Notes under the pieces: model-generated | Told to the model about the DNA's origin: nothing | What the model saw: the letters and a program-made list of their open reading frames with translations, nothing else | Databases searched by the model: none | Made by a program: the position numbers and the translations under genes | Shown: in pieces, positions 6,132-14,200 of the stretch | Layout: each line of letters starts with the position of its first letter | How positions within the stretch are numbered: the stretch's first letter is position 1 | NCBI GenBank assembly: GCA_031546985.1 | Contig: JAVBJN010000019.1 | Coordinates: 1-64,000 of the forward strand | DNA: 64,000 nt | Direction: 5' to 3' | Source of the DNA: JAVBJN01 sp031546985 | GTDB taxonomy: Bacteria > Bacteroidota > Bacteroidia > Chitinophagales > Chitinophagaceae

Positions 6132-6828
6132 TTTCCTCTGGTGCCCGGTGAAGACAAGGAGGAACCTGACTTTCCGGGTGGTCAATCGCCAACCGCCACA
6201 GGTGACCGAGGCCTAAACTTATGGGACGCGCACCGGGTTTAGCTTCATAGTGCAGATCAAAAAAATGTTCACTTAGGAAGGATTCAAAACCTTCATCTGC
6301 TCCATGGTATAGCTTTTTGAGTTCATCCCTTATTTCCGGAATAAGTATTTTCTGCTGGCCTTGTGCGTTGGGCAGTATTTCGCTGGGGTCGCCATAGTAG
6401 GTGCATAAAATAGTATCGGTTGGTATGGGAGAGCGATCTACATGAAAAGAATAAACATCGGTCGGGAAAAACGGGTAGCTATTATCCCGATCATAATGGT
6501 TGATGACATTAAGGACTGGCGATGCGCCATGCGCTTTCAATAGCTTCAGGTCATTTAAAAGAATGTCACGGGCAAGTTGCCCTTGTTCACTCAACTGAAG
6601 TGAAAGAAGTTCCTCTGGTTCAATTTCTGTTATATTTCCGCTTAGCGTTACCTTTTTTACGATCTCAGAAAAATCACCTGTTAGGTTACGAGTCCAGCCA
6701 ATCGCATTAATTTTTCCACTAAATGGTGTAGCAACAAGATCCTGAAAATTCGTAACACACTGAATGTGTCCCTCAGCATGAGATAAATCAATCATAACAG
6801 GCAATATAAATAGAACATTATTTGACAA
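6097..6828 (-). CDS. DUF1826-like protein
   Basis: The frame resembles the DUF1826 family in its middle and end: an FHVD motif leading into a CTYYGDPSEIL stretch, then a late HRAP motif before KRLLLIC. Family function is unknown. HxD together with a later His would suit a metal-binding site, but that is inference. The first codon of the full frame is TTG (6828); the first ATG is at 6795 and is the safer start, giving about 232 residues. The gene is G+C-richer than the island beside it, as expected for resident DNA. Its 3' end is embedded in the right repeat, so it is worth testing whether the C-terminus is native. Confidence 0.5.
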   Translation of the reverse strand: MSNNVLFILPVMIDLSHAEGHIQCVTNFQDLVATPFSGKINAIGWTRNLTGDFSEIVKKVTLSGNITEIEPEELLSLQLSEQGQLARDILLNDLKLLKAHGASPVLNVINHYDRDNSYPFFPTDVYSFHVDRSPIPTDTILCTYYGDPSEILPNAQGQQKILIPEIRDELKKLYHGADEGFESFLSEHFFDLHYEAKPGARPISLGLGHLWRLAIDHPESQVPPCLHRAPEEKSGQKRLLLIC

Positions 6829-6973
6829 CGAAGTACGGCTATTTTCGTTTACAACTGAAACGTATCAACAGTCGTCAAATCTTTATAAACCGGATTCATT
6901 CATCCGCAGATGTTTGGGCTACTTTCTGATGATGCAAGAAGTCGGGATACTGTGCTTTATGTGTTAGTATGGC

Positions 6974-9616
6974 TTATCTTCTTGTAAAATGCCATACCAC
7001 TCCTGCGAGCCAGTAGCGGCCAATGGTATTATACCGCTCTTCGTGGTATATGTTTTGGCTGGTGGTAGTAAGGAATCCCTGGTTCTGGTTCAGGAGATCG
7101 TGAACGAGCAAGCTGGCAACCAATGAGCCACTGCGGGTTATATTTTTCTGTATCCGCATATTGCAAACCAGGCTGCTGATGCTGGTTTGAACTGCCGTCA
7201 TAACATTGTATTGCAGATCTGCGGCCCCGGTGATGCCACCGTAGGGCAGGCTGTAATCGATGCCCAATCTGCCACTAAAAATAAAAGCTGTATTTAGGTT
7301 GCTGCGATAAGGAGCGCTGCCGGTAGCTGTATATTGGCCCAGTGCACGTAGTTTAATACAGAGGGTTGTATCGGCAAAATAGCTGAGGCCCAACTGAAGG
7401 CTGGTTTGCTGGCTAAATGTGGTATAGGTTACCTGGTTAGTCATATTTGCAGACTTCCGGAGGGTAGAACTTCCTTCGGTAATCCATTGCAGGTTATTCC
7501 GTAGGGTTTGCCCCCAATTAAAGGAAGCGCCTGCCGTGTAATTACCATTCTGATTATAATACCAGTTGTATTGGCGGCCTGCCGTGTCGGTATACACGTT
7601 TTGTACGATGTCGTTTTGCAGCAGTACCAGGTTGACGTTTATATTAATATTGCTGCCTTGTGCCGGCGATGTATGCACGTAACCTGCAGTAAAGCTGTGG
7701 GTAAGCGATTGGGTCAGGTTTGGATTTCCGGTTGTAAGTTTCAACGGGTTCGTATTGTTAGGTATGGGCTGTACCTGTTCGATGCCTGGTTGTGTAGCGT
7801 TGAGCTGGTATGCTAAGTTGACATTACTTTGGGTATTGAGTGTTATACTGGTATTGGCAAAAGGCAGCAGGTTGTTGAAACTGCGGCTGTTTGTGGCATC
7901 GGTGGTGGTGTATTGTTGTTGCCAGGATAGGGTAGTGAGCCTGGTACCCGCCCTGGCTGAAATATGTTTGCTTCGGTAACTTATTTCGGGTTGCAGGGAT
8001 TGCTGTTGCCTGCTTAGCTTGAATATGCTGCTGTAAAGCGGGTTTAGTGTGAGCGCTTCCTGTCCGGGTGTAGTATTATCATAGGTCTTTACATGGGTGC
8101 CGGATGCCGAGTAATTGGCTTGCCAGCTAATACCCCATTTAAAGTGGCGGTTAATGGGCTGCCTGAACCCCAGCATCATATTATAATAGGTATTGGTATT
8201 GGTGGATGGTTTTACCTGCTCCATGTGTTGCCGGATATGGGATGCCGGTATATCAATATCGGAGGTTTGGGTAAACTGCTGCGAACCGTTGCTCCATGAA
8301 GGGGAAAATGACGCTGTAATATTGGCACCGTTTTTAAAAGTTTTGGCATAACCCAATGTTAGCACGGTGCTGTTGGAGTGCCCACTGGCAGCGTAAGCCG
8401 AGCTGTTGTAATTGGCTATGCTGGTATCGCGGGCGGTGGTGCCGGAGGCTTGGCCTGTACCTGTTGCAAAACCCACCGAAGTGTTGGCCGATAAGCTGAT
8501 GGACGAAAAGGCATCAATGGTATAACTAACAGAGAGGGGAATGCTCAAGGTGCGGGTAGTGCCAGCAGTATTGGCACGGGTAAGGGTCTGTAGATTGCCA
8601 TCGGCCAGGTAGGTAATGTCGGATGTGGTGACAAGTTGCGATTGCCGCGTTTGGGAGAACTGCATCCCGCCACCGATGTTCAGGCGACTGGCCAGTAGTG
8701 ATTTGTTGTACTGCATCGCGGCAGTGAGGGTAGTGGGTTCTCCTTTGCCGGTAGAGGTGCCTGTGGCTTCCTGTAAGTCAGAAGCGCCAAACAGGGCTCC
8801 GCGTGTTTTATGTTCAAGCCCCAGGCTTGCGGTCATCGTCTGCTGCTGAGTAAAGGACGAGATATCCAGGTTATTGTCCGACCTGCCTTCTGCATTTGCA
8901 CTGGCAACGATTTTACCAGAATAGCCATGCATCGCTTCTTCTTTTAACCGGATGTCGAGCCGTTTTTCCTGCCGTGGAGCCGCTGCATAATGGGTGTTCT
9001 CCTCCCCTGCGGTATAAATTTTAAGCAGCTCAATATCCCTGCCTCTCAGCATCTGTAATATTTTTCCTGTACCCATAGCCGCCAGAGAACCCCCGTTTAC
9101 ACTTATGTCCTTAATGGCAATACCGTTGTAAAAAATACTGTGGTCGTCGGCTATGGTAATGCCTGGAATTTGCTCCAGCAGCCTTTCGGTATTATCGAAT
9201 TGCCGCACTGCAAAACTATCGGCTGCAAACAGCACCGTATCGCCGCTTATCCTGCTTTTGAATCCGCTTTTAACGACTAACTCCTGCAACGCTATACCTT
9301 TTCGGGTCAGGAGAATAGTATCGAGTTGCATCAGCTGTATCCCATCCGGTACAATGGTATCGGTATAGGTTTCATACTTGCTGGCGTATATCCTTATTAA
9401 AAAAGGCCCGGTTGGTGCAATGTTGGCGGTAAATGCACCTGCTGCCGTAGTAGGGGTTTGCGCCAGGGTATCAGCACCCTGTAAAAAATATACCAATCCA
9501 GGTGGCGCGTACTTGTAGGTTGTATCAAACACCTGACCGCTGAGGCGCAGTGGCTGTGCCTGGCTGTGAAAAGCCAGAACAGACAAAATGCAAAACAGGC
9601 AGAATCTGAGCGACAT
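6974..9616 (-). CDS. Outer-membrane beta-barrel protein, TonB-receptor-like
   Basis: An 880-residue exported protein: signal peptide 1-20 (ending SQAQ), carboxypeptidase regulatory-like beta-sandwich at about 22-110, a plug-like region at about 125-225 (ERLLEQIPGITIADD, then VNGG), and a long Ser/Thr/Asn-rich beta-strand series to the end. This matches the 'outer membrane protein beta-barrel' relatives of TonB receptors in Bacteroidota. No SusD-type partner is present. It lies downstream of three small secreted paralogues on the same strand, separated by about 150 bp that includes a hairpin, so co-expression is possible but a shared transcript would have to pass a terminator. The substrate cannot be inferred. 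Confidence 0.8.
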   Translation of the reverse strand: MSLRFCLFCILSVLAFHSQAQPLRLSGQVFDTTYKYAPPGLVYFLQGADTLAQTPTTAAGAFTANIAPTGPFLIRIYASKYETYTDTIVPDGIQLMQLDTILLTRKGIALQELVVKSGFKSRISGDTVLFAADSFAVRQFDNTERLLEQIPGITIADDHSIFYNGIAIKDISVNGGSLAAMGTGKILQMLRGRDIELLKIYTAGEENTHYAAAPRQEKRLDIRLKEEAMHGYSGKIVASANAEGRSDNNLDISSFTQQQTMTASLGLEHKTRGALFGASDLQEATGTSTGKGEPTTLTAAMQYNKSLLASRLNIGGGMQFSQTRQSQLVTTSDITYLADGNLQTLTRANTAGTTRTLSIPLSVSYTIDAFSSISLSANTSVGFATGTGQASGTTARDTSIANYNSSAYAASGHSNSTVLTLGYAKTFKNGANITASFSPSWSNGSQQFTQTSDIDIPASHIRQHMEQVKPSTNTNTYYNMMLGFRQPINRHFKWGISWQANYSASGTHVKTYDNTTPGQEALTLNPLYSSIFKLSRQQQSLQPEISYRSKHISARAGTRLTTLSWQQQYTTTDATNSRSFNNLLPFANTSITLNTQSNVNLAYQLNATQPGIEQVQPIPNNTNPLKLTTGNPNLTQSLTHSFTAGYVHTSPAQGSNININVNLVLLQNDIVQNVYTDTAGRQYNWYYNQNGNYTAGASFNWGQTLRNNLQWITEGSSTLRKSANMTNQVTYTTFSQQTSLQLGLSYFADTTLCIKLRALGQYTATGSAPYRSNLNTAFIFSGRLGIDYSLPYGGITGAADLQYNVMTAVQTSISSLVCNMRIQKNITRSGSLVASLLVHDLLNQNQGFLTTTSQNIYHEERYNTIGRYWLAGVVWHFTRR

Positions 9617-9662
9617 AGACTACAGGTATAGAAAAGTGGTCAAAGGAGGATGGAAAAGATAA

Positions 9663-9692
9663 ACCGGGAAAGGAACATATCCTTTTCCCGGT
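9663..9692 (-). terminator. Terminator after small secreted gene 3
   Basis: Near-perfect hairpin (accgggaaa...ttttcccggt, one bulge). On the minus strand it is followed by a T-rich stretch. It lies between the third small secreted gene and the barrel-protein gene. Confidence 0.65.
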
Positions 9693-9764
9693 CATCATTG
9701 CTGTATGCAGTACAACGGATTTCTGCTGATTAACTATGGGTTGCCTTTACTGCATACTTTATGC

Positions 9765-10211
9765 TTACAGTACGTTATCCGATACTGCCAGGGTAAACTG
9801 CCTGTCAGCGGTTTTGGTAATGAATACGGTATAACCATGCCCGCCGCCGGTTAAGCCATCCGTTGCAGGAATAACGGTTGCATCGCCAATGATAGTGGGT
9901 AGTGTATACGTCCCGGTACTGCTTAAGGTACCGATGGATACTTTGATTTTATTTCCATCAGCATGAAATGTCTTGCTAACGGAAGGTGTAGTATTTGTAA
10001 AAACCTGAGAATAGGTGAAAATACCCGAAAGCTGGAGCGTAACAGGGACAGTAGCACAGCCCTGGTAGCCGGTAAGGCAGGCTTTGCGGGTAACCGTATT
10101 TACAACTTCTATTTCGATAGGACCTTCAATTCCGATTTTTTGCGCAAATAAGCTTGAAGACGTAGCGCAAAGCAACAATGCCGCGAACAGCGAAAATGAT
10201 TTCTTTTTCAT
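9765..10211 (-). CDS. Small secreted protein, tandem paralogue 3
   Basis: A 148-residue protein with a signal peptide (MKKKSFSLFAALLLC...LFAQ) and a mature part of about 125 residues. It shares a clear plan with its two neighbours: a motif RKACLTGYQGC with two cysteines six residues apart, then a beta-rich stretch KIKVSIGTL...TYTLPTIIGD, then IPATDGLTGGG and a C-terminal ITKTADRQFTLAVS. No family was recognised. The two cysteines could form a disulphide after export. It lacks a T9SS tail and a lipobox, so a periplasmic or released location is likely. Function unknown. Confidence 0.75.
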   Translation of the reverse strand: MKKKSFSLFAALLLCATSSSLFAQKIGIEGPIEIEVVNTVTRKACLTGYQGCATVPVTLQLSGIFTYSQVFTNTTPSVSKTFHADGNKIKVSIGTLSSTGTYTLPTIIGDATVIPATDGLTGGGHGYTVFITKTADRQFTLAVSDNVL

Positions 10212-10253
10212 AAGAGATTTTGAATTTGTTTGTGAAATGACAAGTTTAAAATG

Positions 10254-10275
10254 AGCGGGATAGGTACGTCCCGCT
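10254..10275. terminator. Hairpin between small secreted genes 2 and 3
   Basis: Arms agcggga and tcccgct around an 8-nt loop, 18 bp before the stop codon end of the second paralogue. The equivalent hairpin occupies the same place after paralogue 1, so it belongs to the repeated unit. Confidence 0.5.
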
Positions 10276-10292
10276 TATATCTTATCTGGTTA

Positions 10293-10745
10293 TTAAAGCG
10301 AAATTTCAGATACAGCAAGCGTAAATTGTCTGCTGGCTATTTTGGTGATGCTTATAGTATAAGCACGGCCACCGCCGGTTAAGCCATCGGTAGAAGGAAT
10401 TACCACCTGATCGCCAATAGTGGAAGGCAAATTGTAGGCGCCGGTGTGCGTTAAAGTACCAATCGTTACCTTAATCTGGCTGAGTGTGGCAGAGTATTCG
10501 TAGCTACTCGTACCTGCTTGATAGGTATATGTTTTGGATATAGGAACGGTTACTCCAGGCCCCATTAGTTTAAGCGAAACCAAAACATTGGAGCAGCCTA
10601 TATACCCAGACAAACAAGCGCTGCGACTGATGGTATTGGTGGGTGCCTGGGTTTGTGCAAACAGGTTGAAGGACGTGAAAACAAGCGCAAGCATAGTGCA
10701 CAGTGCGAATATTCTGTTTTTTATTGAAAATGATTTCTTTTTCAT
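10293..10745 (-). CDS. Small secreted protein, tandem paralogue 2
   Basis: A 150-residue protein with a signal peptide (ending FNLFAQ). It has the same layout as its neighbours: SRSACLSGYIGC, KVTIGTLTHTGAYNLPS, IPSTDGLTGGGRAYTISIT, QFTLAVSEISL. It differs most in the middle (MGPGVTVPISKTYTYQAG). The ATG-to-ATG distance to paralogue 3 is 534 bp and from paralogue 1 is 530 bp, and the leader and hairpin DNA are also alike. The cluster therefore arose by tandem duplication of gene plus flanks. Confidence 0.75.
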   Translation of the reverse strand: MKKKSFSIKNRIFALCTMLALVFTSFNLFAQTQAPTNTISRSACLSGYIGCSNVLVSLKLMGPGVTVPISKTYTYQAGTSSYEYSATLSQIKVTIGTLTHTGAYNLPSTIGDQVVIPSTDGLTGGGRAYTISITKIASRQFTLAVSEISL

Positions 10746-10780
10746 AGGGATTTGGAATTCGTTTGTGAAATGATAGGTAT

Positions 10781-10814
10781 AAAATAAGCAGGACAGGTAT
10801 GTCCCGCTTATTTT
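10781..10814. terminator. Hairpin between small secreted genes 1 and 2
   Basis: Long imperfect palindrome with outer arms aaaataagc and gcttatttt and inner arms ggaca and tgtcc. The A/T tails on both sides make it usable as a terminator in either direction. Confidence 0.6.
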
Positions 10815-10825
10815 ATATCCGGTTA

Positions 10826-11275
10826 TTAAAGAGAAATTTCAGCTATGCCCAGCGAAAATTGCTTATCCGCAGTCTTCGTAATGATTACGGTATAGGCACG
10901 GCCACCGCCGGTTAAACCATCGGTAGAAGGAATAACTACCTGATCGCCAACAGCAGTAGGTAAGGTGTAAGCACCGGCATTGGTTAAAGTACCAATGGTT
11001 ACCTTAATTTTCTTATCAGTGGCTGGAAATTCCTTGCTGATCGAAGTGCTCGTATTGGTATAAACCTGGGAGCTTCCAATAAGCGACGATGAAAGCCGGA
11101 GGGTAACAGTAGCACCAGAGCAACCCTGGTAGCCGGTAAGGCATGCATTGCGGGTAATGGTGTTTTTAATTACGGGTACAGCTTCAATAGGGTCTGTTAA
11201 TACTTGTGCAAATGAACCTGTAGATGCGGTGCCCAGGGCCAGCATGGCGAAAAATGAAAATAGTTTCTTTTTCAT
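10826..11275 (-). CDS. Small secreted protein, tandem paralogue 1
   Basis: The frame is open from 11410, but the signal peptide begins at the ATG at 11275 (MKKKLFSFFAMLALGTAST...FAQ), matching the two paralogues, so that start is chosen (149 residues). The family motif is SRN/RNACLTGYQGC-like (here RNACLTGYQGCSG), followed by KVTIGTLTNAGAYTLPT, IPSTDGLTGGGRAYTVIIT and QFSLGIAEISL. It is the promoter-proximal member of the cluster and faces a divergent LytTR regulator 436 bp away. Function unknown. Confidence 0.75.
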   Translation of the reverse strand: MKKKLFSFFAMLALGTASTGSFAQVLTDPIEAVPVIKNTITRNACLTGYQGCSGATVTLRLSSSLIGSSQVYTNTSTSISKEFPATDKKIKVTIGTLTNAGAYTLPTAVGDQVVIPSTDGLTGGGRAYTVIITKTADKQFSLGIAEISL

Positions 11276-11711
11276 GTTAAATGATTTGAATGTGAATTGA
11301 ATAAAGCATGAATACCTGCGGATGTACAGGCTTTCTGCCATTGTTAAAGAATCTGGTATGAATCTAGATTTATTTATGCCTCGTGTATTAAATACATGAT
11401 GGTTTGGCACGTTCGGTATATGGATGCTGCAATAAAATGGATGGATGCGTAGTTATAGTGCCGGATGATATTACACACAGCAGATGATAATAAATAAATA
11501 AGTAATCTGCATTTAAACAATGTTCTGTTTTATAGTATATTAGTATTGCGGGGCTTTATATGCCCACACCATAACCATCCAGTATATGCCTGCAGGCGCG
11601 CTTGCAGGTGCTCCATCCCTTCTTAATTATTTTACCCATGTTTCATTATTGAACATAAGGCGCACTGCCTTTATGCATGATGCATAGCCAAATTTTAAAC
11701 CAGATCATTAG
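11276..11711. other. Divergent intergenic region, secreted cluster / LytTR regulator
   Basis: No gene is seen. It must hold the promoters for the small secreted genes (leftward) and for the LytTR regulator (rightward). No strong TAnnTTTG box was found; TAGTATTG near 11550 is the closest. An inverted repeat (cctgca at 11589 and tgcagg at 11603) is present. LytTR proteins bind direct repeats, which would be the thing to look for here. Confidence 0.4.
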
Positions 11712-12467
11712 ATGAACAGAACGACCGCACTGATTGTAGAAGACGAAAAAGCAACGCAGAAATACCTGGAGCACTTTATGGCCAGCCATTTTCCGCAGGT
11801 AGTAATGCTGGGCGTGGCAGATGGTGTAAGCGAAGCCATTGATGCAATAACCCTCCAGCAACCGGATATGATATTTATGGATGTGGAGATTAAGCGGGGC
11901 GATTGTTTTGATGTGCTGGACGCTGTAGGCGAACTGCGGTCGGAGCTTATTTTTATAACAGCTTTTAACGAGTTTGCCGTTAACGCATTTAAGGCACGAG
12001 CCTTCGATTATCTTTTAAAACCGTTGGAGGATGCACAACTTACCCAATCGGTAGGCCGCTGCCTGGAGCGCATAAACCAGAAAAAAATAAGCGGCCACAT
12101 GGCTGGTCTGCAAAAAATAATACAGCAGAGCGATTTAACCCTCAGGCATTTTAGCATACATACTACCGAGGGAGTCGAATTTGTGCCGCTTGGTAAATTG
12201 CTTTATGTGCAGGCCAAGGGCAATTATACACAGTTGTACCTGCAGGATGGCAGTAAGCAGTTATTGTCGCGGCAACTGAAAGAAGTGGCAGATGAGCTGC
12301 CGGTACATTCTTTTTTGAGGATCCACAATTCTTACATAATCAATATGATTCATGTTAAAAAGTACATCAAAGGTCGTGGCGGCAGCATACTTATGACCAA
12401 CGATGTAGCGTTGCCGGTGTCTGAAACGCGTAAACAGGAATTGTTGCTAAAGCTGGGCGCAGTGTAA
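11712..12467 (+). CDS. LytTR-family response regulator
   Basis: A 251-residue two-domain regulator. The receiver domain (about 5-120) has acidic residues VEDE, the phospho-acceptor Asp in IFMDVEI (about 58), and a late Lys in LLKPLED. The LytTR DNA-binding domain (about 145-248) has LLYVQAKGNYTQLYL and a conserved FLRIHNSYIINM. Such regulators in Bacteroidota are usually paired with a LytS/YehU-type kinase, but none is adjacent here, so the kinase is elsewhere. Its nearest possible target is the divergent small secreted cluster (inference). Confidence 0.9.
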   Translation: MNRTTALIVEDEKATQKYLEHFMASHFPQVVMLGVADGVSEAIDAITLQQPDMIFMDVEIKRGDCFDVLDAVGELRSELIFITAFNEFAVNAFKARAFDYLLKPLEDAQLTQSVGRCLERINQKKISGHMAGLQKIIQQSDLTLRHFSIHTTEGVEFVPLGKLLYVQAKGNYTQLYLQDGSKQLLSRQLKEVADELPVHSFLRIHNSYIINMIHVKKYIKGRGGSILMTNDVALPVSETRKQELLLKLGAV

Positions 12468-12868
12468 ACCCTGCAAAATATTGTTATAAAAGTAACCTCC
12501 GGCCTGTACTTTACATACGTGAAATAGTATAAAACATCCGGTAAATCGTATAACAGATATGAACCGGAATACGCTAATCTTTGCAGGCTAAATCGGGGCC
12601 GTTTGCAGGGGGTGAAAACCACTGGTATTTAATATTTACCTTTGTAGGGTTGTTTTTCAGTTCAATGACACGAGGTTGGGCAATACCGGTATGTGCCAAC
12701 GGGGCTTTTGTAAAGGCCGGCATCCTGCCCCGATTGATAGCTTCTGATGAAGCAAATGCAATATTTTCATTCATTTACTTTTCATTATACATATTGTTTT
12801 TGAATGATTTTATGAGGTGAGCGTGTGTGAAGAACAGCAATTATTAACATTACAGTACGTGCTAAACA
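12468..12868. other. Intergenic region without a convincing gene
   Basis: A 79-codon frame at 12581-12820 has one hydrophobic segment near its end but no start signal, homology cue or neighbour support, and overlaps an equally weak frame on the other strand. A TAnnTTTG-like box (TACCTTTG, 12637-12644) has no proper upstream partner. I see nothing else. Confidence 0.4.
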
Positions 12869-13954
12869 ATGAATAAATATAAGTGGGCGACAAAAGAGAT
12901 CATTTTTGAAACCAAAGACACCGTTACGATCGTTTTCGATACGCTGGCGTCTTCTTTTGGGTACAAGTCTGGTCAGTTTGTGAACATTACCCAGCAAATT
13001 GAAGGGCAGCAGGTAACCAGGTCTTACTCTTTGAGTTCCAGTCCTTCCGATAATTATCCCAGTATTACCGTTAAAAAAGTGGACAATGGCGTGATGAGCC
13101 ATTTCCTGTTCGATCATGCGGCCCAGGTAAAAGAATGGCATGTAGAAGGCCCTTTTGGTAATTTCTCTTTAGATGCCGCTATAGAAAAGGCTGCTCCTGT
13201 GGTGTTTTTAGGTGGCGGTAGTGGCATTACCCCTTTGTTTGCCATACTGAAAGAAGTTTTGAGCAGTGGCGATCATGCGCCGCTTTTGCTGTATTCGAAC
13301 CAGGACCCCGAAAATGTAATATTTAAAACCGAACTGGCCCGGATGGAACTGGCCAACCAGCTCACTTCCTATTACGCCTTTTCGAGAGCAGAGAAATCGT
13401 CGGATCATAAAAATCATTTGTGGGGCAGGTTTAACTCGCTCACCATTAAATCTATTATAAAACGGCATTGCGAAAACATTGCCGATGCGCATTTTTATAT
13501 CTGCGGTCCCAACGAATTAAAGGATCTGTACCGCAATATTGTGCTGGGTATGGGTGCGCAGGACGGCCAGGTGTATGTAGAAGAGTTTCAGCTCGATGCT
13601 TCTGAGAGCCTGGCAGCGGCAGAGCTGCCCGATACCTCCTTTGATGTGATGGTAAATTATTTCGATACCATGACGATAAACGATGTGGTAGAATCTTGTG
13701 GCAACACTACTCTGGTATCGGTAGAGCCCAGGCAGAGCTTGCTCGATGCTATGCAGGCCAATCATCTCCGCGTAGCACACTCCTGCAAAAACGGCACCTG
13801 CGGTAGTTGCTGGGCCAGGCACGTTAGCGGCCATGTAAAGATGGTGAACAACCAGGCGCTGACCAAAGAGCAGGTGCTCGAAGAAAAACTCATATTGCTG
13901 TGCCAGAGCTACGCGATGAATGATGAGGTAACGATAGACCTTGTAGAAGCGTAA
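12869..13954 (+). CDS. Ferredoxin-NAD(P)H oxidoreductase with C-terminal 2Fe-2S domain
   Basis: A 361-residue electron-transfer protein of the PaaE/HmpX type. The FAD-binding barrel has RSYSLSSSP (about 50-58), the NAD(P)-binding fold has FLGGGSGITPLFAIL (about 112-126) and YICGPNELK (about 211), and the plant-type ferredoxin domain at the C-terminus has Cys residues in SCKNGTCGSC plus LLCQS. It would pass electrons from NAD(P)H through FAD and 2Fe-2S to an oxygenase or desaturase. No oxygenase is adjacent, so the partner is elsewhere. It is monocistronic, with a strong terminator after it. Confidence 0.9.
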   Translation: MNKYKWATKEIIFETKDTVTIVFDTLASSFGYKSGQFVNITQQIEGQQVTRSYSLSSSPSDNYPSITVKKVDNGVMSHFLFDHAAQVKEWHVEGPFGNFSLDAAIEKAAPVVFLGGGSGITPLFAILKEVLSSGDHAPLLLYSNQDPENVIFKTELARMELANQLTSYYAFSRAEKSSDHKNHLWGRFNSLTIKSIIKRHCENIADAHFYICGPNELKDLYRNIVLGMGAQDGQVYVEEFQLDASESLAAAELPDTSFDVMVNYFDTMTINDVVESCGNTTLVSVEPRQSLLDAMQANHLRVAHSCKNGTCGSCWARHVSGHVKMVNNQALTKEQVLEEKLILLCQSYAMNDEVTIDLVEA

Positions 13955-13974
13955 AGCATAAACCATTTAGCAAA

Positions 13975-14011
13975 AGCCATCCCGTAATATTATTGCGGGA
14001 CGGCTTTTTTT
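13975..14011 (+). terminator. Rho-independent terminator after the oxidoreductase
   Basis: Stem agccatcccgtaat / attgcgggacggct (with one mismatch), followed by a run of seven T's. It sits about 20 nt after the stop codon. Confidence 0.9.
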
Positions 14012-14200
14012 GTCATTGAATTGGAGATACTGCTCCCTCATATCTTTAACAGAGCCCGTCTGCCGCCAAGCGCCGTATACAGGAAACGGATGAGAACTGC
14101 ATACCCGGAACGGAAATCATATAAATCAATTAAAGAATAGTGTAATTGCTTCAGATGAGCCGTTGCGATCTTTGTGTGGTAATCACCAAACAATTGAACA

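Noticed and set aside
5933..6157. 74-codon minus-strand frame with the FVGTTRFELATPCTPC motif
   Set aside because: It reads antisense through the tRNA-Pro fragment and the right repeat. This motif is a known kind of false protein created by tRNA 3' ends, and there is no start signal.
9765..11275. CRISPR or transposon explanation for the triplication
   Set aside because: The units are full genes with separate divergence in coding and flanking DNA, which is ordinary tandem duplication.
11276..11410. N-terminal 45-residue extension of small secreted paralogue 1
   Set aside because: The signal peptide of the paralogues begins at the ATG at 11275, and the extension is not shared.
12581..12820. 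Small plus-strand membrane protein (79 codons)
   Set aside because: One hydrophobic segment but no supporting start, homology or conservation, and a competing minus-strand frame in the same place.
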